NCBI GenBank assembly: GCA_001304155.1
Contig: LJUX01000004.1
Location: 1-44,959 of the forward strand
Reading direction: 5' to 3'
DNA length: 44,959 nucleotides
Source: a candidate division Zixibacteria bacterium SM23_73_3
Lineage (GTDB): Bacteria; Zixibacteria; MSB-5A5; SM1-73
The position numbers and the translations under genes are program-made. Positions within the stretch are counted from its first letter, which is position 1. Each line of letters begins with the position of its first letter. Shown here in pieces: positions 22,809 to 32,409 of this stretch. Under the pieces are notes generated by a model. That model ran no database searches and had not been told where the DNA came from. It was given only the letters and a program-made list of their open reading frames with translations.

Positions 22809-23212
22809 AGTTGAGATAAGAAAAGTGTCGCCACCGTGAAATGGCGGAAAAGACCAAAAAGAGAAACAACAAGTTACGAAGTGACTCCGCCGAGGAGTCT
22901 TCTAATCTGGGCAAACACAAAAATTAAACAAAACAATAAGAAAAGATATCAAGAATCTGACTAAATGAACTTCTCAGATGAACGCCAAGCAAAACGGTCA
23001 CCCAACATGGGGCTATCAACCTGGCTACGCTTCAATCAGATCTCCTTCGTGTATCCTAATTGTTAGAATAAAATCCTGTTATCCTAAGAATTTTACCTAA
23101 TGGAAGCTGGTATCACTCTTTGATGCTCTAAACGGTTATAACTTGGATTAGAAGCGCCGAAAGTAGAGATATTTGAGTAGTTGGTGGAGTTGTATGATGA
23201 GAACGTTGCAGA
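22809..23212. other. Gene-free stretch between the broken gene and the dockerin-type gene
   Basis: About 400 bp with no supportable gene. It holds a short hairpin, gactcc-gccga-ggagtc, at about 22882-22898. The rest is unremarkable. Confidence 0.4.
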
Positions 23213-24226
23213 TTATGGACAACAGGGCGCTGGTCCACCTTTGAAAAGATAGCTGATCAGAAGGAGCAAGTCGGTGAGGTCAATTTCTCCATCACAGAAT
23301 GCGTCTCCGCTTGCTGGCGGATCCGGGTCCGGACCATCCTTATAAAGATAGCTTACGATGTAAAGGACATCTGTTAAATCCACTACTCCATCATTGCTCG
23401 GATCTCCACTCTGGAAAACTTGGAAGCTAAACGCCCGATCCTGATACGGGCTATCCTTGTCGCACAGGTTAGTGGTCTTCACATGCCAAAAGTAGGTTTG
23501 CCGGGGGAGCCAAACGGTGTAGGAGGTATCCTCTAAGTCTTCAATGATCACCACGCCCGTGGTGAAGTTTGAATCGTGAGCGTATTGAAGCGTGTAAAAA
23601 ACATCCTCTCCGGATTTTGACCAGACAAAATCAAAGGTGTCTGGCGAACATACATCCTCTTGATTTGAAGGATCTATAAGGTCGGGTACGGCAACGTATC
23701 CTGATCCCAGACAGCCCATTTTGAATTCCGGATGGAGCGCCTGACCGGTAGCACGAGGAGTGAATTCCAAAATCGTGGTAGGTGGATAAAAAGTTGTGTC
23801 AACCCTTATGCATAAGGTTGAATCCCAGTTAGATCCGATAGTGAAATAAAGATTGGCTACCACTCCATCTCCTGAGGTTAAATCGGAATCGATGAAAGCC
23901 GCATAAAAGAGCAATTTGTAGTTGGCAGTATCTATGCTTACTCCCAGATACTCAGCATCTTCAATTCTGGTTCCCACGAAGCTGACTGAATCGCAGACCA
24001 CATCCAGCCAAGGATAGCCAAATATCAGGGGGATAACCACTCCTCCTAAATCCTCATCATTATAAACGCTTACCCCAATCACTACCTGTTGCTCCGGCAA
24101 GGTGACATCCAGACATTCCACCCGGCAAGTATCCTGAATTTCTGGATCGTCTGCCAGAGTTAACCTTGGGCTCATAAGTAACAAGACCACTGCCAGAAAA
24201 ACTATAAAGGAACCTTTTTCTCTCAT
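23213..24226 (-). CDS. Secreted cohesin-like/dockerin type I protein
   Basis: A 337-residue exported protein. The signal peptide is at 1-25 (SFIVFLAVVLLLMSPRLTLA, cut near LADD). Residues 26-175 are a beta-sandwich resembling cohesin-type domains (VVIGVSVYNDEDLGGVVIPL, GDGVVANLYFTIG). Residues 180-270 are an Ig/FnIII-like domain (FDFVWSKSGEDVFYTLQYAHD). Residues 275-337 are a dockerin type I pair of Ca-binding loops (GDPSNDGVVDLTDVLYIVSY and GDAFCDGEIDLTDLLLLISY). This layout is frequent in Zixibacteria-like genomes, where dockerins often act as a C-terminal module outside cellulosomes. It is the last gene of the envelope cluster, 76 bp after the barrel gene. Confidence 0.85.
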   Translation of the reverse strand: MREKGSFIVFLAVVLLLMSPRLTLADDPEIQDTCRVECLDVTLPEQQVVIGVSVYNDEDLGGVVIPLIFGYPWLDVVCDSVSFVGTRIEDAEYLGVSIDTANYKLLFYAAFIDSDLTSGDGVVANLYFTIGSNWDSTLCIRVDTTFYPPTTILEFTPRATGQALHPEFKMGCLGSGYVAVPDLIDPSNQEDVCSPDTFDFVWSKSGEDVFYTLQYAHDSNFTTGVVIIEDLEDTSYTVWLPRQTYFWHVKTTNLCDKDSPYQDRAFSFQVFQSGDPSNDGVVDLTDVLYIVSYLYKDGPDPDPPASGDAFCDGEIDLTDLLLLISYLFKGGPAPCCP

Positions 24227-24302
24227 CTTGGACTCCTCAAGATTTTAATTTTCTAACAAAACACCTGCTCTCAGGGAGAGGGGGGGATGATAATGGTGTT
24301 AA

Positions 24303-25805
24303 TCAAAACCGGCTCAAAAGCTTTATCTCAAATCCGTCTAAAGCCGGCTTATCCACGCACACTCCTCCGGCGCAAACTTTCCCTTCTCGTCTGGAGCCGA
24401 CACTCAAACTGAGATTGTGATTTTCGCCCATGGCAAGATCCAGGGTGGCAATCAACCAATTCCTTTTGCCGGGCCAATCTTCTCTAATCTTCCATTCTGT
24501 GGTCCTCTCATGAGTAAGAGTGAGAGAGACAGTAGGGGAATGAGAAAGGGAGAGTGACAGTATCTGATCGTAATAGGAGAGTTTTCCGTCATATTTGTCG
24601 GTATACAGATGTTCCAGTATGAAATTGATGCTGTTGGCTTCTGAAACATAATAGATAACATCGACAACCGGGGCCAGCCGAATGGGCGAGCCCACCTCCT
24701 GTCTGTTTTCCTGCCTGCTGAAACCGCCTTTGAGCGTCGCCATGTCTTTGTAATCATATTCCAGTTCCCCATAGATCTCAGAAAACAACACCTCGTTCTT
24801 GCGGTTCGTGGTATAGCTGTAATTAGCCAAAAGCGACAGCAGATTAAAAGGAGAGCTAGTGATCTCAGCCTGAAATCCTTTCTCATCGATTAAATCTAAG
24901 ACATAGGCATGCCTATTTAGCAGAGTATACATATGTTCCCTGGCTAGAGGTGGAGGATTGTTGAAAGTCACATCTTGGTTGATAAAATCAAATTTATCAT
25001 ACTCTTTGTATTCTAAAGCCAGCCCCATCCCTGCGGTATATACGTTTGTCGACAGATAGATGCCTTTTCCGTCCTTTGGAATGTATTTCCCGGGTGGGTT
25101 GTCCTTTTTGGCGTATTCGGCATAAAAATCCACATGCGGGAAATTCATACTTACATTTCCACCAAACAATCTCACCAGCCCAAAATCGGTAATGTGGGTG
25201 CGAAGATAACTTCCTCCTAAATTCATCCAATCGGTGAAAGCAATCTTTCCGTCGACAGCATGCAAAGGATCGCTTAATCTCTCATACTTTCCCAAGGCAG
25301 TGCCCCCCAACATGGTTAAATCAAAACCATCCAGATCTATGGTCCCTTTCACCCCATCCAGATTGTTATCATATCTTAAGTCTCTGTTTTCATAAGAGCG
25401 AAGAATCAAGCCTCGCCCAAAAATCACATAATAATTGCCGGCGGTGATTTCAAGAAATTCACTGGATAGCTGTAAGTTTCTGAAAGAGAGTTTTTGCCAG
25501 GTCCGCCCCCAGTCGTCCGGTTGATGAGCTTCATATCTTAAGTTCACCGTATAGATTCCATGAGACAGATCCAGATCGGTCCAGTTATGAAATATGTCCT
25601 GATGAGTCTTTCTGTCCAACGAATATTCCAACTGATTGCTGGCACTTATGGTCCAGGGGTCGCTTTCACCAAACCCAAACTTCTGCGCAAAAGAAAAACT
25701 AAATTGGTAAATAGAAAAAAGCGGTAGGAGCAAAACCAAACAAATCAGAGAAGATCGCGTGCAAAAATGAGAAAAGAGACGGCAAAAGGCGAATTTACTT
25801 TTCAC
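24303..25805 (-). CDS. DUF6029-type outer-membrane beta-barrel protein
   Basis: A 500-residue exported protein. The signal peptide is at about 20-40 (SLICLVLLLPLFSIYQFSFSFA). The mature part is made of alternating aromatic and polar beta strands (NLRYEAHQ, NYYVIFGRGLILRSYENR, GMGLALEYKEYDKF) and ends in GFEIKLLSRF, with a C-terminal Phe typical of outer-membrane barrels. The segment around GRGLILRSYENRDLRYDNNLDG is what I associate with DUF6029. The start overlaps the preceding TlpA-like gene by 11 nt, indicating coupled translation and related function. Its role is unknown; the context suggests disulfide- or redox-linked envelope assembly. Confidence 0.75.
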   Translation of the reverse strand: MKSKFAFCRLFSHFCTRSSLICLVLLLPLFSIYQFSFSFAQKFGFGESDPWTISASNQLEYSLDRKTHQDIFHNWTDLDLSHGIYTVNLRYEAHQPDDWGRTWQKLSFRNLQLSSEFLEITAGNYYVIFGRGLILRSYENRDLRYDNNLDGVKGTIDLDGFDLTMLGGTALGKYERLSDPLHAVDGKIAFTDWMNLGGSYLRTHITDFGLVRLFGGNVSMNFPHVDFYAEYAKKDNPPGKYIPKDGKGIYLSTNVYTAGMGLALEYKEYDKFDFINQDVTFNNPPPLAREHMYTLLNRHAYVLDLIDEKGFQAEITSSPFNLLSLLANYSYTTNRKNEVLFSEIYGELEYDYKDMATLKGGFSRQENRQEVGSPIRLAPVVDVIYYVSEANSINFILEHLYTDKYDGKLSYYDQILSLSLSHSPTVSLTLTHERTTEWKIREDWPGKRNWLIATLDLAMGENHNLSLSVGSRREGKVCAGGVCVDKPALDGFEIKLLSRF

Positions 25806-26370
25806 TATCTTTCCCCTCTTCTTCTTTTAAGACCTCCTTTTGTTCGTCAAGAAGCTTCTCGATCTTTTTCTTGATGATCTTCTCATCCCCGGAGCGGTAT
25901 GTAGTATGGGTGTATCGAATGTTCCCTTCACCATCAATCAACACGGTATGAGGTATTCCCAGCACATGATATTTCCTGTAGATATCCCTGTTGGTGTCAA
26001 AAACCACGGGGAATTTCCATTTTAGCCCCTTCACTTTCGATTTCACCCGGGAGACGCTTCGCGGACCATCCACATCCACGGCCAAAATCTCAAAACCTTT
26101 CTCCTTATAATCCGGATAGAATTTCTGAAGCTGGTTTAACTCTTTGATACAGGGCTTACAGTGGGTGGCCCAGAAGCTGATCAGAACCGGTCCCTGCTTT
26201 AGCAGAGTTTTTAGCTCCACCCTTTCTCCATCCAAGTTGGGAGCCGAAAAATTCGGAGCCTTTGAGATCTTCTTGGCTCCGTGGGCATAACTCACCAAAA
26301 GACATGTAATAAAAAAAGTTAAGAGGACTTTTGAGAATAAACTTCGTACGAATTTGGATCCTGCAAACAT
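25795..26370 (-). CDS. TlpA-like periplasmic thioredoxin
   Basis: A 191-residue thiol-disulfide protein of the AhpC/TSA-TlpA group. It has a signal peptide or anchor at about 12-32 (KVLLTFFITCLLVSYAHG), a thioredoxin fold with active site WATHCKPC near 70-77, the cis-Pro turn GIPHTVLID near 142 and a Lys/Glu-rich C-terminal tail. CKPC differs from the CPPC of the third TlpA-like protein in this window. It is encoded between a PEGA-thioredoxin lipoprotein and the DUF6029 barrel, overlapping the latter by 11 nt. A likely role is reduction or isomerisation of disulfides in envelope proteins. Confidence 0.88.
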   Translation of the reverse strand: MFAGSKFVRSLFSKVLLTFFITCLLVSYAHGAKKISKAPNFSAPNLDGERVELKTLLKQGPVLISFWATHCKPCIKELNQLQKFYPDYKEKGFEILAVDVDGPRSVSRVKSKVKGLKWKFPVVFDTNRDIYRKYHVLGIPHTVLIDGEGNIRYTHTTYRSGDEKIIKKKIEKLLDEQKEVLKEEEGKDSEK

Positions 26371-26410
26371 GATGTTGCCTTTCGTTGAATAGCTCTATTG
26401 ACAGACGTTT

Positions 26411-27463
26411 CTATTTACCAAACAGCTCATCCAGTTTTTGTTTCAACTTTCCTGGCAGGAAGGAGTAAAATCCGACCACATAATAGTAAATCTTACCTCC
26501 TTGATCCAGGATAATAGTCACCGGGGTGTCTGTTACCTCATAATCACTTTTAACGTTGGTTCCCACTCCCCCAAGTAATGTGAAGGTGAGCCCTTTCTCC
26601 TCCCGGACTCGACGGATGACTTCAAAGCCTTCCTGGCCGAAATTTCCTCCGTAGTTGATACCGAAGATGATCAAACTGTCGGAAAGATATTCAGTATAGA
26701 TTTCTTGCAGATGCGGTAATTCTTTCATACAGTTAGGACAATCTTCTGCCCAGAAATTTATGATGGTCACAAATCCCCGATAAGCATAAAACCTGTGCCA
26801 AAAGCCGTAATCATCTTGCAATATGAAATCTGGAGTGATGTTTCCCGGCGTCTTTCCCACTTCCGTCGGATTGAGAGTAAAGTAAACTTCTGCCGTATCT
26901 CTGGTGGCTATGCTTACCACCTCTTTGGCGGGATTGCCATTGGAATGTCCCTCCTTGAACGCTGAGATTATGCGAGTCCCCACCGGAACGTTATTGAAGA
27001 ACAGATGGGGAGTAACCGCAGGTATGGGTTGATTATCTACGCAAATGGTGGCACCATCAACATTGGAGGAGACTTTAAGCGAACCCTTGTCGGTCTCCAG
27101 GAGAATAAACTCAACTGTATCTGTCTGATCTTCTTTCACCGTAATCTTCACAGAATCGGGAGAAGAAAGATATCCCGCCTTTGTGACCGAAATCACATGA
27201 TCCCCCACAGCTACGTCAAAAATCGTATCCGGCGTCTGTCTGCCGATCAGTGCATGGTCCAGCAGTATATCCCCCCCCGCAGGAGCGGAACGGACAAAAA
27301 TGGCGCCTGTCTTCTGTATGCCCACAAGATTCTTGGTGCTACAGGTGCACAAGCTAAGGGAAAAGACCAGAGATAGAGCAATGAGTTCCAAGGCTCGGAT
27401 ATGTTTCGTTGTCTTTTTTCCTTTCTCAGTCAAAATCAATACCCATCCATTCTCTGTTTTCAC
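26411..27463 (-). CDS. PEGA-domain/TlpA-like thioredoxin fusion lipoprotein
   Basis: A 350-residue lipoprotein. The lipobox-like LSLCTC lies at the end of a hydrophobic segment (about 28-40). It is followed by two PEGA-type beta repeats: GAIFVRSAPAGGDILLDHALIGRQTPDTI near 53-80, and VSSNVDGATICVDNQPIPAVTPHLF near 127-150. A thioredoxin domain with INFWAEDCPNCMKEL near 235 and cis-Pro turn TDTPVTIIL near 317 completes the protein. PEGA domains are cell-surface modules, so this would hold a thioredoxin on the envelope. The GTG start has only a weak ribosome-binding site. It begins a four-gene minus-strand run, with a long hairpin in its leader (27534-27604). Confidence 0.85.
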   Translation of the reverse strand: MKTENGWVLILTEKGKKTTKHIRALELIALSLVFSLSLCTCSTKNLVGIQKTGAIFVRSAPAGGDILLDHALIGRQTPDTIFDVAVGDHVISVTKAGYLSSPDSVKITVKEDQTDTVEFILLETDKGSLKVSSNVDGATICVDNQPIPAVTPHLFFNNVPVGTRIISAFKEGHSNGNPAKEVVSIATRDTAEVYFTLNPTEVGKTPGNITPDFILQDDYGFWHRFYAYRGFVTIINFWAEDCPNCMKELPHLQEIYTEYLSDSLIIFGINYGGNFGQEGFEVIRRVREEKGLTFTLLGGVGTNVKSDYEVTDTPVTIILDQGGKIYYYVVGFYSFLPGKLKQKLDELFGK

Positions 27464-27533
27464 CTATTATAACGATCATAGTTAAAATAACAATGGCTTT
27501 TTTTCTAAAAGGGTGTGCTTTGCCGATACCATC

Positions 27534-27604
27534 GTATCCACCCCTTCCGGTTATCCTTTTAAAAACTTCTTCTTTCATCCAAGATAACCTGCAAGGGTGG
27601 ATAC
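27534..27604. repeat. Long imperfect inverted repeat upstream of the PEGA-thioredoxin gene
   Basis: Arms of 22 nt at 27534-27555 and 27583-27604 (outer part gtatccaccc, inner part ggttatc), three mismatches, 27-nt loop. It lies about 70 bp upstream of the GTG start, so it could be a structured leader or a dispersed element. Confidence 0.55.
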
Positions 27605-27908
27605 TTTCTACCTGTTTATTCACATTTTAATAGATATTTTAGTGGTCAACAAATACCATCCATATATTTTAAATTCTTAAAGTGTGAAACAAAAGTTTAT
27701 ACTTGTGAATTTACCTGTAGGATGCAGTAAAAATTTAGGTGCAGTTTTGCTGTCAGAAGTTGATCAATTTGCGGGTTTGTTCAAACTCAGAACAGGGGTG
27801 GAGATTAAGTTCCACCCCTACACATCTACCTCAAAGGCGGGCAAAAGAAAAATTCAGATGAAGAAAGTATTTGAAACTTCCCTAACTTTCTTTTCTCCAC
27901 CTGGGAGG
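27605..27908. other. Gene-free, AT-rich gap between convergent purA and the PEGA cluster leader
   Basis: No supportable gene. It contains the hairpin aggggtgga/tccacccct at 27794-27819, about 90 bp downstream of the purA stop. The hairpin has no T run on the purA side and is at best a weak terminator. Confidence 0.4.
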
Positions 27909-29183
27909 TTATAACCGGATGGTTTGATCTCTTTTATTTCCGGTGGATATCATGAAAATCGGGGTTTTGAGTTTTTGGGAAATGAAATCTACGTACCGTT
28001 TTGCCTTATCTGGCAGTCTCTTGAAGTTAGTTATCCCTTCAGTGCTTTTCTGCCATCCCGGGATTTCTTTATACACTGGCTGACAATTCTGGAGAGTTCG
28101 TAAATCCGGGACAAATTCGGTCGAAGTTTTGCCTCTGTATCTATATCCCACACAAACCTTGATCTTATCAAACGTGTCCAAAACATCCAGCTTGGTGAGA
28201 GCGATCTTGGACACTCCATTGATCCTGAACGAATACTTGAGCATTACCAGATCCAACCATCCACATCTTCTGGGTCTGCCAGTGGTGGCTCCAAACTCAT
28301 TTCCGCTCTCCTGCAGAATTTCTCCCACCTTAGTCTTCTCCTCGGTAGGAAAAGGACCATCGCCTACCCGGGTGGTGTATGCCTTAACCACTCCTATCAC
28401 TTCACCCACTAAGGCAGGACTTATTCCCAATCCAGTACAAACCCCGCCCACCGTGGTACTGCTGGAGGTACAATAGGGGTAGGTTCCGAAATCTATATCC
28501 AATAAAGTCCCCTGCGCTCCCTCAAAAATAACGTTTTTCCCATTCCTTATGGACCGGTGCAGAAAAAGGCCTATGTCCGTTAAAAGGGGTTTTACCTTTC
28601 TTCTCAGTTTCAGAACGTTTAGGCTTTTATGTCTCAAGGAAATCAACTCGTGTTCTGGTAGAAGGGAAAGTAGCCCCTCTCTGATTCTTAAGTTGAACTC
28701 CACCCTCTGCTCGAAGCGTTGGGAATCTAAAAGATCGATGGTTCTGATTCCGCGGCGGGCTATTTTGTCTCTGTAAGCAGGTCCAATCCCCCTCCCAGTG
28801 GTGCCGATCTTCTGTTTTCCTCTTGCCTTCTCCTCCAGCCTTTCCAGCACCTTGTGATAGGGCATGACCAGATGAACATTCGGGCTGATCAAAAGTCGTT
28901 TTTGAAACGTTATCTCTCTTTTCTTCAATTCCTCCAGTTCAGAAAAAAGATGTTCTAAGTCGATCACCATCCCGTTTCCGATCACACAGACTTTGTTTTT
29001 GTGCAGGATGCCGGTGGGAACCAGATGCAATATGAATTTCTCATTATCTATGACCACGGTATGACCGGCATTAGCGCCCCCGGAATATCGAGCTACAATG
29101 TCTGCCTCTTCGGTCAGAATATCAACGACTTTCCCCTTCCCCTCATCTCCCCACTGGGTTCCAACAACCACTCGATTAGGCAT
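27909..29183 (-). CDS. purA: Adenylosuccinate synthetase
   Basis: Catalyses IMP + aspartate + GTP to adenylosuccinate, the first committed step to AMP. 424 residues from the chosen start, the usual length. The N-terminal GTP-binding signature is NRVVVGTQWGDEGKGKVVD, followed by GGANAGHTVV near 38 and the IMP-binding GTTGRGIGPAYRDK near 123. FEGAQGTLLDIDFGTYPY lies near 208 and TTGRPRRCGWLD near 290. The ATG at 29183 follows AGGAG at 8 nt; a start nine codons earlier has no comparable site. It lies 68 bp after engB on the same strand and is the last gene of the tig-clpP-clpX-engB-purA run. Confidence 0.97.
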   Translation of the reverse strand: MPNRVVVGTQWGDEGKGKVVDILTEEADIVARYSGGANAGHTVVIDNEKFILHLVPTGILHKNKVCVIGNGMVIDLEHLFSELEELKKREITFQKRLLISPNVHLVMPYHKVLERLEEKARGKQKIGTTGRGIGPAYRDKIARRGIRTIDLLDSQRFEQRVEFNLRIREGLLSLLPEHELISLRHKSLNVLKLRRKVKPLLTDIGLFLHRSIRNGKNVIFEGAQGTLLDIDFGTYPYCTSSSTTVGGVCTGLGISPALVGEVIGVVKAYTTRVGDGPFPTEEKTKVGEILQESGNEFGATTGRPRRCGWLDLVMLKYSFRINGVSKIALTKLDVLDTFDKIKVCVGYRYRGKTSTEFVPDLRTLQNCQPVYKEIPGWQKSTEGITNFKRLPDKAKRYVDFISQKLKTPIFMISTGNKRDQTIRL

Positions 29184-29251
29184 TTTTTTCTCCTGTAGAA
29201 TGTGAGTCATTTGAGCATTACGGTTACACCTGAATATGGTAGCCTGGGTTC

Positions 29252-29842
29252 TTATTCTCCTGTCCCTTGCTGAATCCAGTTAAGTATCTTATCTTTTCCC
29301 TCCCCGGTCTTGGCTGAAAATATGACCAGCGAGTCTGAGTTCAAATCCAGAGCCTGGCATGTTTCCTTTACACTCTTTACCAGTGCTGATCGAGAGAGTT
29401 TATCTGTTTTGGTCAGAACGATCAACTTTCTTTTCTGATAAAAATCAAGCCATTCCGAAAGCTGTAGATCAGGTTCCAATGGTCCTCGCCTTGAATCTAT
29501 CAAAAGCACTGTCCCAACTAGATTTTCCCTCTCCTTTAGATAATCCTCCACCAGTTTTCCCCAGCTTTTTCGCATTGACTTGGGAGCTTTAGCGTAACCA
29601 TATCCAGGCAGATCCACAAAGTAGAGATTTTTGTTTATCAAAAAAAAGTTGATAAGTTTGGTTTTGCCCGGAGTGGAACTGATTTTGGCTAAGTTCTTGA
29701 CGTTGGCCAGTCGATTCAGGGCGGAAGATTTTCCCACGTTAGAGCGACCGGCAAAGGCTATCTCTGGCAGTTGGTCTTTGGGAAGGCGTTTCAGATCAGA
29801 CAAGCTCTTGATATAGGTTGCGCTTTTTATTCTGAAAGACAT
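29252..29842 (-). CDS. engB: Ribosome-biogenesis GTPase EngB/YsxC
   Basis: A 196-residue Ras-like GTPase needed for large-subunit assembly. The G motifs are complete: G1 AGRSNVGKSSALN near 32, G2 Thr in SSTPGKTK near 56, G3 DLPGYGYAK near 76, G4 TKTDKL near 143, and G5 FSAKTGEGK near 174. Length and motif spacing match the family. It lies between clpX and purA on the same strand; the 400-bp gap to clpX suggests its own promoter. Confidence 0.95.
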   Translation of the reverse strand: MSFRIKSATYIKSLSDLKRLPKDQLPEIAFAGRSNVGKSSALNRLANVKNLAKISSTPGKTKLINFFLINKNLYFVDLPGYGYAKAPKSMRKSWGKLVEDYLKERENLVGTVLLIDSRRGPLEPDLQLSEWLDFYQKRKLIVLTKTDKLSRSALVKSVKETCQALDLNSDSLVIFSAKTGEGKDKILNWIQQGTGE

Positions 29843-30247
29843 ATCTTAGCATCCCGGGGTTCGAGGAGCAGACAGAACCCAATTCTCTGATACGAATTTT
29901 TGGCGGGATGGTTAAGGATTTTATTGGTCCTAAGTCAGAAGAAATTTCTCAAAAGCCAGGCTCGAGGCGGGATGACGGAGACCCGTCTGGGAATTCCCCC
30001 CTCTTCGCTGGATGATAATCTGTCAATTCTCAGGAAAAGAATTCACCTTGATCAAACAAGTTATTAAAAAGCTTCCAAGGTTTAGCCACATCTTGACAAC
30101 CATACAGGTTCGTTTCCACTTTGCGATTACTTAGGTCTTTGCACTTTAATGCAAGATTAAAACTTTTGGGAAGCTGGATAAATCAGGTATAAAACTCATA
30201 CCAAACAATCAACCAGAGGTGGCAATTTGTGACGTCTCATTTATATG
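29843..30247. other. Gene-free stretch between clpX and engB
   Basis: No gene seen. It includes ggcgggatg repeat-like fragments (near 29910 and 29970) similar to those at 31700 and 43130, and AT-rich DNA that may hold the engB promoter. Confidence 0.4.
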
Positions 30248-31510
30248 TTAGGCCACCTTTTCTTTCTTGATACGGTAAACCGGCGGAGCTTTAGAAAGGA
30301 TGGTCTCTTCTGGGATGATGCATTCGGCTACGTCCTTTCGTGAAGGGATCTCATACATGATATTGAGCATGGCCTCCTCCATCACCGATCTTAAGGCTCG
30401 TGCACCGGTTCCTCTTTTCTGCGCTATCTTCACCACCGCCTTTAGAGCCTCCTGTGGGAATTTAAGCTTGACCCCCTCCATCTGGAAGAACTTTTGATAT
30501 TGCTTGATTAAGGCATTTTTGGGCTTGGTGAGAATCGAAAGAAGGGCATTTGCATCCAGTTCATCTAAGACGCATACCACGGGAAGTCTTCCTACCAGTT
30601 CCGGGATCAATCCATACTTAACCAGATCATCCCCCTCCACCAAGCTCAATATCTCTCCTATCCTCTTTTTCCCTCTGCTGGTTATTTTTGCTCCAAAGCC
30701 CATGACCTTGTGGCTGACCCTTGATTGGACGATCTTCTCCAGTCCATCAAAGCCCCCTCCGCAGATGAAAAGGATGTCTTTGGTGTTGATCTGGATAAAA
30801 GCTTGCTCCGGGTGTTTTCTTCCTCCCTTAGGAGGAATGTTAGCAACCGTTCCCTCCAGAATCTTAAGCAGTGCCTGCTGCACCCCCTCGCCTGACACGT
30901 CCCGGGTGATGGAGGGATTTGCCTCCTTTCGAGCGATTTTGTCTATCTCATCGATATAGATGATCCCCTTTTCCGCCTTGGTTAGGTTATAGTCAGCCGC
31001 CTGAAGCAATCGCACTAAAATATTTTCCACGTCCTCCCCCACATATCCCGCCTCGGTGAGGGCGGTGGCATCCGCAATGGAGAAGGGAACGTGGAGCATC
31101 TTAGCCAAAGTCTGGGCTAAAAGTGTCTTCCCTGTGCCGGTGGGTCCTAAAAGGAGAATGTTACTCTTTTCCAGCTCCACCTCGTCCCCGGTTGGCGGGA
31201 GCGAGACCCTCTTGTAATGGTTATACACCGCCACCGAGATCAACTTCTTCGCCTTCTCCTGACCGATCACATACAAATCCAGAAATTCTTTAATCTTTTT
31301 GGGTTTGGGAAGCCGAAAAGATCCCTCTTTTTTTACCTTTTCTGAATCCTTATCCAGAATCTCCTGGCATACGGTGACGCACTGCTCACAGATTACGGCA
31401 TCCACCCCGGAGAAGAACTTTCTGGCTTGATCTGTTCCTCTTCCACAGAAGGAGCATGTCTGGGAGGCTGAGCTTTTCCTGTGTCTTTGGCCCTTGTGAT
31501 TCAAATTCAT
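30248..31510 (-). CDS. clpX: ATP-dependent Clp protease ATPase subunit ClpX
   Basis: A 420-residue AAA+ unfoldase that feeds substrates to ClpP. The N-terminal zinc-binding domain has CSFCGRG near 19 and CEQCVTVC near 41. Walker A is GPTGTGKT near 121, and the pore-loop region has [13 protein letters not shown] near 155. Walker B is [12 protein letters not shown] near 185, the ClpP-binding IGF loop is represented by KVMGFGAK near 275, and the sensor 2 [10 protein letters not shown] lies near 375. It follows clpP on the same strand with the usual order, although 258 bp separate them. Confidence 0.97.
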   Translation of the reverse strand: MNLNHKGQRHRKSSASQTCSFCGRGTDQARKFFSGVDAVICEQCVTVCQEILDKDSEKVKKEGSFRLPKPKKIKEFLDLYVIGQEKAKKLISVAVYNHYKRVSLPPTGDEVELEKSNILLLGPTGTGKTLLAQTLAKMLHVPFSIADATALTEAGYVGEDVENILVRLLQAADYNLTKAEKGIIYIDEIDKIARKEANPSITRDVSGEGVQQALLKILEGTVANIPPKGGRKHPEQAFIQINTKDILFICGGGFDGLEKIVQSRVSHKVMGFGAKITSRGKKRIGEILSLVEGDDLVKYGLIPELVGRLPVVCVLDELDANALLSILTKPKNALIKQYQKFFQMEGVKLKFPQEALKAVVKIAQKRGTGARALRSVMEEAMLNIMYEIPSRKDVAECIIPEETILSKAPPVYRIKKEKVA

Positions 31511-31768
31511 TTCCTTTCATCGGTTTTATATAATGAAAGCAAGAGTAAATTATAATCTATAGTTTTTCCTTTCTGATGGTGAAAATGTTCTATTCGGAAG
31601 TATTATCTTTTTTTGATTCACCAAATTCATCAACACCACGGTAAGAGCAGCTGCTTCTCACAGGCTCATTTTCGCATAGCCAAGCCTTTACACTTCGTTT
31701 CCCGCCAAAGGCGGGATGTCGAGGGATGGCATGGTCACCCAGCTAAGAACTAAGAGGCAGTTTTGGTC

Positions 31769-32356
31769 TCATTTCCCCTTCTTTTCGAAAAATTCATCTA
31801 TCAGACCGTAGGCTTTGGCTTCCTCTGCTGACATGAAGAAGTTTCGATCAGTGTCCTTTTCGATCTTCTCTAAGGGTTGTCCGGTATGCTTGGAGAGAAG
31901 TTCATTTACCGCCTTTTTCACCAGCAAAAGCTCCTTGGTATGGATCTCGATGTCGGAGACCTGTCCCTGCACCCCTCCCCAGGGCTGGTGGATCATTATG
32001 CGGGCGTGAGGCAGAGCTCCTCTTTTCCCTTTGGTTCCGGCACAAAGAAGCAGAGCCGCCATGCTGGCCGCGTGCCCCACACAGGTGGTGGCCACATCCG
32101 GCTTGACGAACTGGATGGTATCGTAAATAGCCAGTCCTGACGGGACGATCCCCCCGGGTGAGTTTATGTATAGGTTTATATCCTTCTCCGGATCATCCGC
32201 CTCCAGAAAAAGCAACTGGGCTATCACCAGATTAGCTACCACATCATCGATGGGTGAGCCGATGAAGATTATACGATCTTTCAGAAGGCGAGAGAAGATA
32301 TCATAAGCTCTCTCTCCCCTGCCGGTCTGTTCTATCACATAGGGAACTAAGGTCAT
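31769..32356 (-). CDS. clpP: ATP-dependent Clp protease proteolytic subunit ClpP
   Basis: Serine protease subunit of the Clp machine, 195 residues from the chosen start. The nucleophile Ser is in [11 protein letters not shown] (near 97) and the catalytic His in [11 protein letters not shown] (near 122). The Asp of the triad lies near 171 (in the [13 protein letters not shown] segment). The ATG at 32356 ([10 protein letters not shown], the canonical ClpP N-terminus) follows AAAGGATCAGAT. A start 19 codons earlier would overlap the tig stop and carries an atypical extension. It lies between tig and clpX. Confidence 0.97.
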   Translation of the reverse strand: MTLVPYVIEQTGRGERAYDIFSRLLKDRIIFIGSPIDDVVANLVIAQLLFLEADDPEKDINLYINSPGGIVPSGLAIYDTIQFVKPDVATTCVGHAASMAALLLCAGTKGKRGALPHARIMIHQPWGGVQGQVSDIEIHTKELLLVKKAVNELLSKHTGQPLEKIEKDTDRNFFMSAEEAKAYGLIDEFFEKKGK

Positions 32357-32409
32357 ATCTGATCCTTTCTCTTTTGGGTTTAGACAATGGGCTTTTGCAC
32401 CGCCCCCAG

